Assembly (NCBI GenBank): GCA_016710065.1
Contig: JADJLP010000001.1
Coordinates: forward strand, 1 to 64,000
Length of the DNA stretch: 64,000 nt
Direction: 5' to 3'
Source of the DNA: Candidatus Ideonella esbjergensis
GTDB taxonomy: Bacteria > Pseudomonadota > Gammaproteobacteria > Burkholderiales > Burkholderiaceae_C
Shown: in pieces, positions 46,298 to 54,376 of the stretch
Numbering within the stretch: the first letter of the stretch is position 1
Layout of the letters: each line of letters starts with the position of its first letter
Program-made: the position numbers and the translations under genes
Notes under the pieces: generated by a model
Database searches by the model: none
What the model saw: the letters and a program-made list of their open reading frames with translations, nothing else
Told to the model about the DNA's origin: nothing

Positions 46298-46714
46298 ATG
46301 GCCTGCCAATCGCAACCCAACGCCTCTGCCTCCAGCTGCGCCACCTCGGCCGCCCCGCCGCCCATGCGCACGCTGGCCGAAGGCGCCCCGGCGCTTAACA
46401 TCAGCGACGCCGTGGTGAGCAAGGTGGGCGAGCTGCTCGCCGAAGAGAACGACCCCAACCTGCGCCTGCGCATCTTCGTCACCGGCGGCGGCTGCTCGGG
46501 CTTCCAATACGGCTTCTCGTTCGACGACACGCCCAAGGAAGACGACCTCGAAGTGGCCCGTGGTGACATCAAGGTGCTGGTGGACGCGATGAGCCTGCAG
46601 TACCTGATGGGCGCCGAGATCGACTACGAAGACAGCCTGGAAGGCTCGCGCTTCGTCATCCGCAACCCCAATGCCACCAGCACCTGCGGCTGCGGCAGCT
46701 CCTTCAACGTCTGA
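46298..46714 (+). CDS. erpA: A-type Fe-S carrier ErpA-like
   Basis: 138 residues from ATG 46298 with AGGAG upstream. The A-type carrier domain begins at about residue 30. It has LRIFVTGGGCSGFQYGFSFD and ends NPNATSTCGCGSSFNV, giving the three ligand Cys in the C-x(n)-CGC arrangement and the ErpA-like ending. The 30-residue N-terminal extension is rich in Ser and Ala and has two extra Cys. It delivers clusters to target enzymes. It is followed 7 bases later by a second A-type gene. Confidence 0.88.
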   Translation: MACQSQPNASASSCATSAAPPPMRTLAEGAPALNISDAVVSKVGELLAEENDPNLRLRIFVTGGGCSGFQYGFSFDDTPKEDDLEVARGDIKVLVDAMSLQYLMGAEIDYEDSLEGSRFVIRNPNATSTCGCGSSFNV

Positions 46715-46721
46715 GGTTGCC

Positions 46722-47045
46722 ATGCCCGTCACCGTCACCCCCAAGGCCGCCAAGCAGATCCAGAAGGCCCTCACCCAACGCGGCTCGGGCCTGGGACTGC
46801 GCGTGGCGGTGAAGACCAGCGGCTGCTCGGGCTATGCCTACGCGCTGGAGTTTGTGGACGTGGCCAACCCCGAAGACCAGGTGTTTGCCAGCGAAGGCGT
46901 GAGCGTGCTGGTGGACGCGCAAAGCCTGCCCCTGGTGGACGGCACCGAGCTGGATTGGGTGCGCGAAGGCCTGAACGAAGGCTTCAAGTTCAACAACCCG
47001 AACGCCAGCGCGGCGTGCGGCTGCGGCGAATCCTTCGCCGTGTGA
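46722..47045 (+). CDS. iscA: A-type Fe-S carrier IscA
   Basis: 107 residues from ATG 46722. The motifs LRVAVKTSGCSGYAYALEFVD and NPNASAACGCGESFAV are IscA-type. VTVTPKAAKQIQKAL is the usual start. Having ErpA-like and IscA-like carriers side by side in one operon suggests client specialisation. IscA lies 17 bases before hscA. Confidence 0.93.
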   Translation: MPVTVTPKAAKQIQKALTQRGSGLGLRVAVKTSGCSGYAYALEFVDVANPEDQVFASEGVSVLVDAQSLPLVDGTELDWVREGLNEGFKFNNPNASAACGCGESFAV

Positions 47046-47062
47046 CGACGAGGTAATCCTCC

Positions 47063-49024
47063 ATGGCGCTGCTGCAAATTGCCGAACCGGGCCGCGCTGC
47101 AGCACCGCACCAGCACCGCCTGGCGGTGGGCATCGACCTGGGCACCACCAACTCGCTGGTGGCCACCATCCGCAGCGGTTTGCCCGTGGTGCTGCCCGAC
47201 GAGCAGGGCCGCTCGCTGCTGCCCAGCGTGGTGCACTATGCGGAGGGTGGCGCCATCACCGTGGGCCACGCGGCCACGCAGCTGGCCACGCAAGACCCGC
47301 TGAACACCATCGCCTCGGCCAAGCGGCTGATCGGCCGCGCGCTGGGCGACATCGCCCCCGGCGTGGTGCCCTACCCGCTCGAGGCCATGGGCCCCAGCGC
47401 CGTGGGCGTGCGCACCGTGGCCGGCCTGCACAGCCCGGTGGCCGTGGGCACCGAGGTGCTCAAGGCCCTGCGCGACCGTGCCGAAGCAGCCCTGGGCGGC
47501 CCGCTGGTGGGCGCCGTGATCACCGTGCCGGCCTACTTCGACGACGCCCAGCGCCAGGCCACGAAAGACGCCGCCAGCAAAGCCGGCATCAACGTGCTGC
47601 GCCTGCTCAACGAGCCCACTGCCGCCGCCGTGGCCTATGGCCTGGACACAGCGAACGAGGGCGTCTACGTGGTCTACGACCTGGGCGGTGGCACGTTTGA
47701 CGTCAGCATCCTGCGCCTCACGCGTGGCGTGTTCGAGGTGCTGGCCACCAACGGCGATGCGCAACTGGGCGGTGACGACGTGGACCAGGCCCTGGTGGAC
47801 TGGTTCTGTGCACTCGACACCAGCTTCACCTGGGCGCCTGCCGACGCCGCCGCCCTGCGCGCCGCCGCCCGCGCCGCCAAGGAGGCGCTCTCGGAGGTGG
47901 AGCTCACCACCTTGCGCTGCGTGCGCAGTGCCGACGGCGCCAGCCAAAGCGCCCAACTGGGCCGCGAAGAATTCGACCGCCTGGTGCAACCGCTGGTGGA
48001 CCGCAGCCTGGGCCCCGTCAAGCGCGCATTGCGCGACGCCGGCCTGAAGGCCGCCGAGGTGGACGGCGTGGTGCTGGTGGGTGGTTCCACCCGGCTGCTG
48101 CAAGTGCGCCGCGCCGTGGCCAAGCTGTTTGGCCGCGAGCCCTACACCGGCATCAACCCCGACGAGGCCGTGGCCCTGGGCGCCGCCATCCAGGCCGACC
48201 AGCTCGCTGGCAACCGCGCCGCAGGTGATAACGGCTTGCTGCTGCTCGACGTGTGCCCGCTCTCGCTGGGGCTGGAGACCATGGGCGGCCTGGTGGAAAA
48301 GGTCATCCCACGCAACTCCACCGTGCCCACCGCGCGGGCGCAGGAGTTCACCACCTTCAAGGACGGCCAGACGGCCATGGCCATCCACGTGGTGCAGGGC
48401 GAGCGCGAGCTGGTGAGTGAATGCCGCTCGCTGGCGCGCTTCACGCTGCGTGGCATTCCGCCCATGGTGGCCGGTGCCGCGCGCATCCGCGTCACCTTCC
48501 AGATCGATGCCGACGGCCTGCTCAGCGTGAGCGCGCAGGAACAGGTGAGCGGTGTACAGGCCCATGTGGAAGTGAAACCCAGCTATGGCCTGGTGAACGA
48601 CGAGGTGGCCGGCATGCTGCGCGACGCCATCGGCCACGCCGAGGCCGACGCCATGGCCCGCATGCTGCGCGAAGCCGAGGTGGAAGCCCGCCAGCTGCTG
48701 GACGCGGTGGAAGCGGCGGTGCACCAGGACGGCAAGCTCATCACCCCCAGCGAGCAGTTCGCCATCCTGCGCGCCATGCAGGACGTGGCCGACGGCCTGG
48801 AGCAATGCTTCGAGAGCGAAGGCATCACCCTGGCCGAGCAGAAGCAGCTGCGCGAAGTGCTGAAACGCGCCACCGAAGGCCTGAACCAGGCCACCACCGC
48901 CTTTGCCGGCCGGCGCATGGACGCCCGCGTGCGCAGCGCCCTCTCGGGCCAGCGCATCGACACGCTGGACGTGGGCCATGGCACTGCGGCGCCTGCCAGC
49001 GCCAGTGCGCACGCCGTGGCCTGA
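47063..49024 (+). CDS. hscA: Hsp70-type chaperone HscA
   Basis: 653 residues. The actin-like ATPase domain has VGIDLGTTNSLVATIRSG, VITVPAYFDDAQRQATKDAA, LRLLNEPTAAAVAYGLD, YDLGGGTFDVSILRL and VLVGGSTRLLQVRRAVA. The substrate-binding part follows from about residue 390 (DVCPLSLGLETMGGLVEKVIPRNS). It drives cluster transfer from IscU. Its usual J-protein partner HscB is absent from this operon, so a partner must come from elsewhere. Full length for the family (about 620). Confidence 0.94.
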   Translation: MALLQIAEPGRAAAPHQHRLAVGIDLGTTNSLVATIRSGLPVVLPDEQGRSLLPSVVHYAEGGAITVGHAATQLATQDPLNTIASAKRLIGRALGDIAPGVVPYPLEAMGPSAVGVRTVAGLHSPVAVGTEVLKALRDRAEAALGGPLVGAVITVPAYFDDAQRQATKDAASKAGINVLRLLNEPTAAAVAYGLDTANEGVYVVYDLGGGTFDVSILRLTRGVFEVLATNGDAQLGGDDVDQALVDWFCALDTSFTWAPADAAALRAAARAAKEALSEVELTTLRCVRSADGASQSAQLGREEFDRLVQPLVDRSLGPVKRALRDAGLKAAEVDGVVLVGGSTRLLQVRRAVAKLFGREPYTGINPDEAVALGAAIQADQLAGNRAAGDNGLLLLDVCPLSLGLETMGGLVEKVIPRNSTVPTARAQEFTTFKDGQTAMAIHVVQGERELVSECRSLARFTLRGIPPMVAGAARIRVTFQIDADGLLSVSAQEQVSGVQAHVEVKPSYGLVNDEVAGMLRDAIGHAEADAMARMLREAEVEARQLLDAVEAAVHQDGKLITPSEQFAILRAMQDVADGLEQCFESEGITLAEQKQLREVLKRATEGLNQATTAFAGRRMDARVRSALSGQRIDTLDVGHGTAAPASASAHAVA

Positions 49025-49032
49025 AGCACCCC

Positions 49033-49407
49033 ATGACCGAAGCCCAAAAGACCGACAAGCCCGCATTGGCGCCCACCCCCGTGCGCGTGCTGCCGCACCC
49101 TGACATGTGCCCCGACGGCCTGGCCTTTGAAGGCCGCACAGGCCAGAAGCTGGTGGACGCCTTGCTCAAGCAAGGCATCGCCATCGAGCACGCCTGCGAA
49201 AAGGTCTGCGCCTGCGCCACCTGTCACGTGCACATCCGCGAAGGTTTGGATGCCATTGAGCCCGCCGACGACGACGAGGAAGACCAGCTCGACGACGCCT
49301 GGGGCCTGGACGCCCAATCGCGCCTGTCGTGCTGCGTGAAGCTCAACGGCGCGCCCCTGGTGGTGGAGCTGCCCCGCTACACCAAGAACCACGCCCGTGA
49401 GGGCTGA
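49033..49407 (+). CDS. fdx: [2Fe-2S] ferredoxin of the Isc type
   Basis: 124 residues from ATG 49033. The ligands are in HACEKVCACATCHVH and LSCCVKL, the adrenodoxin/Isc ferredoxin pattern. The acidic stretch AIEPADDDEEDQLDDAWGL between them is typical. It supplies electrons for cluster assembly. It lies 8 bases after hscA, and its end overlaps the next gene by 11 bases, so both are co-translated. Confidence 0.92.
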   Translation: MTEAQKTDKPALAPTPVRVLPHPDMCPDGLAFEGRTGQKLVDALLKQGIAIEHACEKVCACATCHVHIREGLDAIEPADDDEEDQLDDAWGLDAQSRLSCCVKLNGAPLVVELPRYTKNHAREG

Positions 49408-49795
49408 CTGGGCTGCGCCGCAGCCCGGCCTGCTGCCCTACACCTACGCCAACTTCGCCCGCGCCAAGGTTTTTCTCTTTGGCAAGTGGTGCGAGGTGGC
49501 CGCTGACCGGCATCAAGCCCAGCCTGCCGACCTCTCAGGCGCCTGCAAATACGGCTCGCTGTTCATGCAAGGCGTGTTTGGCGGCGAGCTGCGCGGCCAC
49601 TACGAGCACCAGTACAACTTCATCGCCGGTCGCCTGGTGGACCTGAGCCACGACGCCGCCGACGTGGGCCGCATGCGCCAGCCCTATCGGCACGAGCCCG
49701 AGTACTTTGCCGTGCCCGAGTTGCAGGCCGCGCTGGAACGGTGCCTGCTGCGCACGGATGCCTGGGCAGCGGAGTTTGTGGGCCTGCGCAACTGA
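49397..49795 (+). CDS. Unknown protein at the end of the isc operon
   Basis: 132 residues from GTG 49397, overlapping fdx by 11 bases. I do not recognise a named family. It contains SGACKYGSLFMQGVFGGELRGHYEHQYNFIAGRLVDLSHDAADVG and YRHEPEYFAVPELQAALERCLLRTDAW. The ordered Cys (in ACKYGS), His (in YEHQYN) and Asp (in LVDLS) recall papain/transglutaminase-like Cys-His-Asp triads, an inference from residue order only. No membrane segment. Tight coupling to fdx points to a role in Fe-S or nitrogenase maturation. Confidence 0.65.
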   Translation: MRADWAAPQPGLLPYTYANFARAKVFLFGKWCEVAADRHQAQPADLSGACKYGSLFMQGVFGGELRGHYEHQYNFIAGRLVDLSHDAADVGRMRQPYRHEPEYFAVPELQAALERCLLRTDAWAAEFVGLRN

Positions 49796-49797
49796 TC

Positions 49798-50157
49798 TCA
49801 GGCGTGGCTCTCGCGCCGCCCCAGGCCTTCGGCGATGAAGGTGAGCACCAGCGAGTTCAGCGACACCCCTTCGGCCTTGGCGCGAGTGGCCAGTTGGGCG
49901 TGAACCGTCTTGGGCACACGCGCCACGAACTTGCCCGAAGCGATGCCACCACCGTTGGGCGCAGGCACAGGCAAATCCTTGGCCTTGAGCGCGGCGATGG
50001 TGGCTTTCAACGAATCCTTGCCGTTGGCAATGGCCTCCTCCACCGATTCGCCATCTGAGATGCAGTCGGAAAAATCGGGGTACGAGATCAGAAACCCGCC
50101 GCCTTCGTCAGCGGACAGGGGCCGGATTTCGAACGGGTATTCGATGCGTTTGGCCAT
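49798..50157 (-). CDS. hicB: HicB-type antitoxin with C-terminal RHH
   Basis: 119 residues. An RNase H-like HicB fold (YPFEIRPLSADEGGGFLISYPDFSDCISDGESVEEAIANGKDSL) is followed by an RHH segment (GKFVARVPKTVHAQLATRAKAEGVSLNSLVLTFIAEGL). It neutralises HicA and represses the operon. It starts 2 bases after the hicA stop. It ends 2 bases from the convergent unknown gene of the isc operon. Confidence 0.9.
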   Translation of the reverse strand: MAKRIEYPFEIRPLSADEGGGFLISYPDFSDCISDGESVEEAIANGKDSLKATIAALKAKDLPVPAPNGGGIASGKFVARVPKTVHAQLATRAKAEGVSLNSLVLTFIAEGLGRRESHA

Positions 50158-50159
50158 GG

Positions 50160-50387
50160 TCAGGCTCCTTCCAACAACTCAAGGAACAACTTGATGTAAA
50201 TCGGCTTGATCGGGCGACGGGCCGGCACAGGCAGCGTCTTGCCGTCCTTGCGCACGAAGACGCAGTGGCTGGACTTCTCGTGCCGCCAATCAATACCGTG
50301 CTGCCGCGCTACCGTTTGAAGCTGAGCCAACTGCCAATCCAGGGGATTGGTGCCCATCGCTTTCAGCAACTTGGCTGCTGTGTTCAT
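50160..50387 (-). CDS. hicA: HicA-type toxin (mRNA interferase)
   Basis: 75 residues from the ATG at 50387; an in-frame GTG-type start at 50423 overlaps the operator. HGIDWRHEKSSHCVFVRKDGKTLPVPARRPIKPIYIKLFLELL contains the dsRBD-like fold with the catalytic His in SSHCVF. The N-terminus is slightly different from canonical HicA (TAAKLLKAMGTNPLDWQ). It cleaves mRNA when HicB is lost. Upstream there is a perfect palindrome at 50397-50414. Confidence 0.85.
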   Translation of the reverse strand: MNTAAKLLKAMGTNPLDWQLAQLQTVARQHGIDWRHEKSSHCVFVRKDGKTLPVPARRPIKPIYIKLFLELLEGA

Positions 50388-50396
50388 ACTCGCAAT

Positions 50397-50414
50397 GATA
50401 TTGCGGGCAATATC
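50397..50414. promoter_or_regulatory. Perfect palindrome upstream of hicAB, operator
   Basis: GATATTGC-GG-GCAATATC lies 10 bases before the hicA start, in the right place for autorepression by HicB. It overlaps the last codon of hipA. Confidence 0.7.
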
Positions 50415-51657
50415 ACTTCGCAAGTGCTGCCTCGCGCTGCTCGCGCAGAAACGCCCGGTCGATGTGCTGACTCAGCAAGGCCAGGTCTTGCTTGCTCACA
50501 CCCGCTTTCTTGAAGTGCGCCTGCCAGCCGTTCACCACGTTCGCCACCTCGGCCACCACCTGTTGCGCACGCGGTAGCGTGAAGGCGAACGAGCGGTGTT
50601 CTGAGAGTGCATTGGCCAAGGTGGACACCGCCCCATCGCGCCCCACGCGCATCTGCTGGTAGCCCAGGGCCTGGCCGTAAGGCAACACGTCAAACGCAGG
50701 CGCCAGCCAGTAGCGCTGCGCGGCGTCCAGCACCAGCGCGTGGTTCTTCTCATGGTCGTCGGTGTTGTCGATCAGGATGTTGAACACCATGCGGCGAAAC
50801 AGCTCTTCGCCCTGCGCGGCAATGGCCTCGGCCGGCCCGCGCCGGCGCAATAGCAGGGCCAGCTCAGGGTAGCCCAGCGCCTGGCCCGCCGCGCGCAAGG
50901 CCACATGGGCCGAGAGCGCGTGCAGCCGCGCACCACCCGCGCGGTCAAAACGGCGCACCGCCACAGCGTGGCCACGGGACAACGGCAGCAAGCGCGTGGG
51001 GCACACGTGCATGCCCGCGCGAGCAGCCAGCGTCATCGCAGCGTGCTCGATCACCGGGCTGTCCAGCGGGTCGTCCCCATCGGCGAACTTCAGCACCCAG
51101 GGCTCGCCATCCAGCTGCAGCAAGGCCTTGGGCCGCGCACCGCCCAATGTGGCGCCAGGGGTGATCAGGCGGCGCAGCTTTTCGGCCACCTGCTCGCCCG
51201 CCTCCACGCGCCGAACCAGATCGTGCATGGCCTGCACATCGCCCAGCTGCGGCGTGGCGCCGTGCCACCGGGGCAGGTACTGGGTGGCCGAGGTGGAAAC
51301 CCCCAGCGCGCCAAAGCGGTCGTCGCCGGCGAAGTACAAATACTCCAGCGTGGACAGGCGGGCCGGCCTGTCGAGCAGGCGTATCACCCGCTCGCCCCAG
51401 CGGTCGGGCCGCGCGTCGTCCACCGCGCCTGCGGCGGCCTCGGGCTCGGTGGGCAAGAACTCCCCGGCCTGTAGCGGCAGGTCTTCGCTCAAGGCCATGC
51501 CGTCCGCCAACCACTCGGCGGCGTACAGCAGCGACACACCCGCAGGCTGCCTCGCCGTGCGCTGCACGTGCCGCAGCGTGCCCACCAGCCTGGGCGCAGC
51601 GGGGCTGGCCAGCCACCACAGGTGCAGCGCGTCGGCCACCTGGTAGGGCTGCTTCAT
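50413..51657 (-). CDS. hipA: HipA-family serine/threonine kinase toxin
   Basis: 414 residues from the ATG at 51657. The HipA layout is visible. An N-terminal couple domain (VSLLYAAEWLADGMALSEDLPL) is followed by GGARPKALLQLDGEPWVLKFADGDDP (Gly-rich loop and Lys). The catalytic loop reads RRMVFNILIDNTDDHEKNHALVLD, and the metal-binding region is WLAPAFDVLPYG. Such kinases phosphorylate tRNA synthetases or other targets and cause dormancy. The start overlaps the hipB-like stop (ATGA). Confidence 0.88.
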   Translation of the reverse strand: MKQPYQVADALHLWWLASPAAPRLVGTLRHVQRTARQPAGVSLLYAAEWLADGMALSEDLPLQAGEFLPTEPEAAAGAVDDARPDRWGERVIRLLDRPARLSTLEYLYFAGDDRFGALGVSTSATQYLPRWHGATPQLGDVQAMHDLVRRVEAGEQVAEKLRRLITPGATLGGARPKALLQLDGEPWVLKFADGDDPLDSPVIEHAAMTLAARAGMHVCPTRLLPLSRGHAVAVRRFDRAGGARLHALSAHVALRAAGQALGYPELALLLRRRGPAEAIAAQGEELFRRMVFNILIDNTDDHEKNHALVLDAAQRYWLAPAFDVLPYGQALGYQQMRVGRDGAVSTLANALSEHRSFAFTLPRAQQVVAEVANVVNGWQAHFKKAGVSKQDLALLSQHIDRAFLREQREAALAK

Positions 51658-51989
51658 GCGCCCACCTTGGCACGCCTGGCCAGACGCTCCTGCGCGTGGC
51701 GCACGTCCAGCGCCAGCGCACCACGGTCCAGCGCCGGGTCGGCCAGCTCGGGCAGCGCATCGGCCCGGCCCATCAGCCACAGCGCCGCCGCATAGATGCC
51801 CATGCCTACCCCCGGGTCGCCCGCCTCCAGGCGCTGCAGCGTGCGCACCGAGACACCGATGCGCTTGGCCCAGTCGCGCAGCGACTCTTTGCGGCGCAGC
51901 CGCGCCACCGCGAGGTTGGCGCCCAGCGCGCTCAGCGCCTGCGTGGCCTGCGGGGGCAGCCAGTCGTTGTGGGCGGAGGACTTTGGCAT
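51654..51989 (-). CDS. hipB: HipB-like XRE-family antitoxin
   Basis: 111 residues from the ATG at 51989. The HTH reads LGANLAVARLRRKESLRDWAKRIGVSVRTLQRLEAGD, then a dimerisation helix VGMGIYAAALWLMGRADAL. It pairs with the HipA toxin and should repress the operon. The AT-rich segment at 51990-52035 upstream is the probable promoter/operator. Confidence 0.85.
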   Translation of the reverse strand: MPKSSAHNDWLPPQATQALSALGANLAVARLRRKESLRDWAKRIGVSVRTLQRLEAGDPGVGMGIYAAALWLMGRADALPELADPALDRGALALDVRHAQERLARRAKVGA

Positions 51990-52229
51990 GCCTTTAATTA
52001 TCACATAATCGGATTTGTGTAAATATTAATGGCATACATTTGGCGGAAAGCCAGCCACACACCACCTCATTTCGCCTCCGCTGTTTGGGCAGGCGACCGA
52101 CAAAGCCCCCCGAGCCGTCTCACTGCGACCGTCGGGTAAGGCTCGCGATGACCAAGCGCCCGGCATTGCAGTGCTGCGGCACTGAGCCGTCCTGACTGGC
52201 TTGCCAGTGCCCAACCTACCCGACGAACC

Positions 52230-52436
52230 ATGGCCAAGTTTCTCAATACCAGCGGCACCAACTACCACCTTGAGGAGCTGATCAAGGCGGCTCGAGACCG
52301 GCTGATTCTGATCAGCCCATTTCTCAAGCTGAACGACCGTATGAAGGAGCTGCTTGCCGACAAGCATCGGCTCAAGATCGACGTACGCATCGTCTACGGC
52401 AAGAGCGAGTTCGCGCCGGCGGAGATCGAGTGGTGA
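52230..52436 (+). pseudogene. Phospholipase D-like protein, N-terminal fragment
   Basis: 68 residues: MAKFLNTSGTNYHLEELIKAARDRLILISPFLKLNDRMKELL, then DVRIVYGKSEFAPAEIEW and a stop. This is the start of a PLD-like family (full length over 150 residues) that normally continues into HxK motifs. None of the HKD residues are present, so it is a truncated remnant. It lies between the toxin-antitoxin island and the nifV promoter. Confidence 0.65.
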
Positions 52437-52656
52437 GTGGCGACCGGGCCCCGGTGGCGGCTACATGCTGTGGCCTGAGGGGTTCACGCTGCCTGCAAGC
52501 TGAAATGCTGCGTAGCGAAATTGATGTCTGCACTCCGTCTTGGCATCATCAATGCTGACACGGCGACCGACTGCTTTGCGGCAATCATCCTGCGCAGCCA
52601 TTGGGCAGCGATGGGTCGACAGCCGGCGCGCCTGAGCTCGGTGGCGTCCTCGCCGC

Positions 52657-52672
52657 TGTCAACAACCCGACA
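52657..52672 (+). promoter_or_regulatory. NifA upstream activator site (TGT-N10-ACA)
   Basis: TGT (52657-52659) and ACA (52670-52672) separated by exactly ten bases, 79 bases upstream of the -24 element. This is the standard distance and form of a NifA-binding site. Confidence 0.75.
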
Positions 52673-52750
52673 AAACCCACACCCCTCCAGCGCGCCCTCG
52701 CGCCTCAAACAATCCCAATGAAATCAACCCCTTAGGCCCCACGAAGCCCA

Positions 52751-52765
52751 TGGCACACCGCTTGC
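52751..52765 (+). promoter_or_regulatory. Sigma-54 (-24/-12) promoter of the nifV operon
   Basis: TGGCAC (52751-52756), five bases, then TTGC (52762-52765), a perfect RpoN match, 31 bases before the nifV start. The 52437-52750 interval upstream contains the NifA-type site but no gene that I can support. Confidence 0.88.
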
Positions 52766-52796
52766 GTTGAGTAGCCCAGCAACGTAGGACGCCACC

Positions 52797-53957
52797 ATGT
52801 TCACCCCGGACCCGACCTGGCCCTTCACCATCAACGACACCACGCTTCGCGACGGCGAGCAGACCGCTGGCGTGGCGTTCACCGATGAAGAGAAGCTGGC
52901 CATTGCCCGGGCGCTGGACGAGGCCGGTGTGCCCGAGATGGAGATCGGCGTGCCGGCCATGGGCGCTCACGAGCTGGAGCTGATCCGCAGCATCAGCCGC
53001 CTGGGCCTGAAGGCCCGCACCATGGTCTGGGCACGCATGCGGGATGTTGACCTGGCCGACGCGCTGCGCTGCGAGGCTGACGTGGTGCACCTCTCGATCT
53101 CGGTGTCCGACATCCAGATCGAGCGCAAGCTGCAGCAGGATCGGGCCTGGGTGCTGCGCACCATCACCCGCTTTGTGCACCGCGCGGCGGATGCCGGCGC
53201 GCTGGTGAGCGTGGGCTTTGAGGACGCCTCTCGAGCCGATGACGCCTTCCTCGCCCGCGCCGCTGCGGCCGCGCAGGCCGCAGGGGCCATCCGCGTGCGC
53301 TATGCCGACACGCTGGGCATCCTCGACCCGTTCAGCACCTACCGCCGCATTGCCGCACTGCGCCGCGAGGTGGACATCGCCATCGAGATCCACGCTCACA
53401 ACGACCTGGGCCTGGCCACGGCCAACACCCTGGCCGCCTGGTGCGCCGGGGCCACGCACGCCAGCACCACGGTGAACGGTCTGGGCGAGCGCGCCGGCAA
53501 CGCCGCGCTGGAAGAAGTGGTGATGGCCATGCGCCATTTGCACGGCGTGGACTGCGGCGTGCGCAGCCAGGCGCTGGGTGGCATCTCGGCCCTGGTGGCG
53601 CGGGCCTCGGGCCGACCGGTGGGCGAGGGCAAGAGCATCGTGGGCGATGCGGTGTTCACACACGAGTCGGGCATCCATGTGGACGGTCTGATGAAGGACC
53701 CCGCCAATTACCAGGGCTTCGACCCTGCCGAGCTGGGTCGCCAGCACATCACCGTGCTGGGCAAGCACTCGGGCTCGCACGCGGTGATGGCCGCCTACGA
53801 GGGCCTGGGCCTGCCGCTGAGCAACGACGACGCGCGCGTGCTGCTGGACAGCATCCGCGCCCATGTGCTGGCCACCAAGCAGGCGCCTACGCCCGACGAC
53901 CTGCGCCGCTTTTACCTGGACGCCTTGCAGCCGGCCAACGCGCTGCTGGCTGCCTGA
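52797..53957 (+). CDS. nifV: Homocitrate synthase NifV
   Basis: 386 residues from ATG 52797. INDTTLRDGEQTAGVAFTDEEKLAIARALDEAGVPEMEIGVPAM is the NifV/LeuA-type TIM-barrel start with metal-binding residues. IEIHAHNDLGLATANTLAAW and NGLGERAGNAALEEVVMAMRHL are active-site loops, and GKHSGSHAV is near the end. It condenses acetyl-CoA and 2-oxoglutarate to homocitrate, the organic ligand of FeMo-co. First gene of the operon behind the sigma-54 promoter. Confidence 0.95.
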   Translation: MFTPDPTWPFTINDTTLRDGEQTAGVAFTDEEKLAIARALDEAGVPEMEIGVPAMGAHELELIRSISRLGLKARTMVWARMRDVDLADALRCEADVVHLSISVSDIQIERKLQQDRAWVLRTITRFVHRAADAGALVSVGFEDASRADDAFLARAAAAAQAAGAIRVRYADTLGILDPFSTYRRIAALRREVDIAIEIHAHNDLGLATANTLAAWCAGATHASTTVNGLGERAGNAALEEVVMAMRHLHGVDCGVRSQALGGISALVARASGRPVGEGKSIVGDAVFTHESGIHVDGLMKDPANYQGFDPAELGRQHITVLGKHSGSHAVMAAYEGLGLPLSNDDARVLLDSIRAHVLATKQAPTPDDLRRFYLDALQPANALLAA

Positions 53958-53995
53958 ACCCCGCACCCACACACGCCACCCTGGAGACCCACGCC

Positions 53996-54334
53996 ATGAG
54001 CGATCTCACCACCCGTCTGAAGGCGCTGTCCAGCGCCAACGAGTTCCTCGACTTCTTCGGCATCGCGTATGACGAGAGCGTGGTGAACGTGAACCGCCTG
54101 CACATCCTCAAGCGCTTCTACCAGTACCTGCACAAGGCTGAGGGCCTGGCCGGGCTGGACGAGGTGGCCATGTTCACCCGCTACCGCGAGATGCTGGCCC
54201 AGGCCTACAGCGACTTCACCACCTCGAACGCCGTGACCGAGAAGGTGTTCAAGGTGTTCCAGGACGCCACCGGCCAGCAGCACGTCTCGGTGAACAAGCT
54301 GCGCGAGAGCCTGGCCGAGCGCCGCGCCGCCTGA
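53996..54334 (+). CDS. nifW: Nitrogenase-stabilising/protective protein NifW
   Basis: 112 residues from ATG 53996. The pattern LKALSSANEFLDFFGIAYDESVVNVNRLHILKRFYQYL, then FKVFQDATGQQHVSVNKLRESL, is NifW. It binds the MoFe protein during maturation and helps protect it from oxygen. It lies 38 bases after nifV. Confidence 0.95.
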   Translation: MSDLTTRLKALSSANEFLDFFGIAYDESVVNVNRLHILKRFYQYLHKAEGLAGLDEVAMFTRYREMLAQAYSDFTTSNAVTEKVFKVFQDATGQQHVSVNKLRESLAERRAA

Positions 54335-54376
54335 GCTTTCCCAACCGCGCCGCACCCGCCCCGCAGGAGCCCCACC

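Noticed and set aside
46838..49066. 742-codon reverse-strand frame opposite hscA
   Set aside because: GC-rich third positions of hscA leave the antisense frame open. HscA on the other strand is unmistakable.
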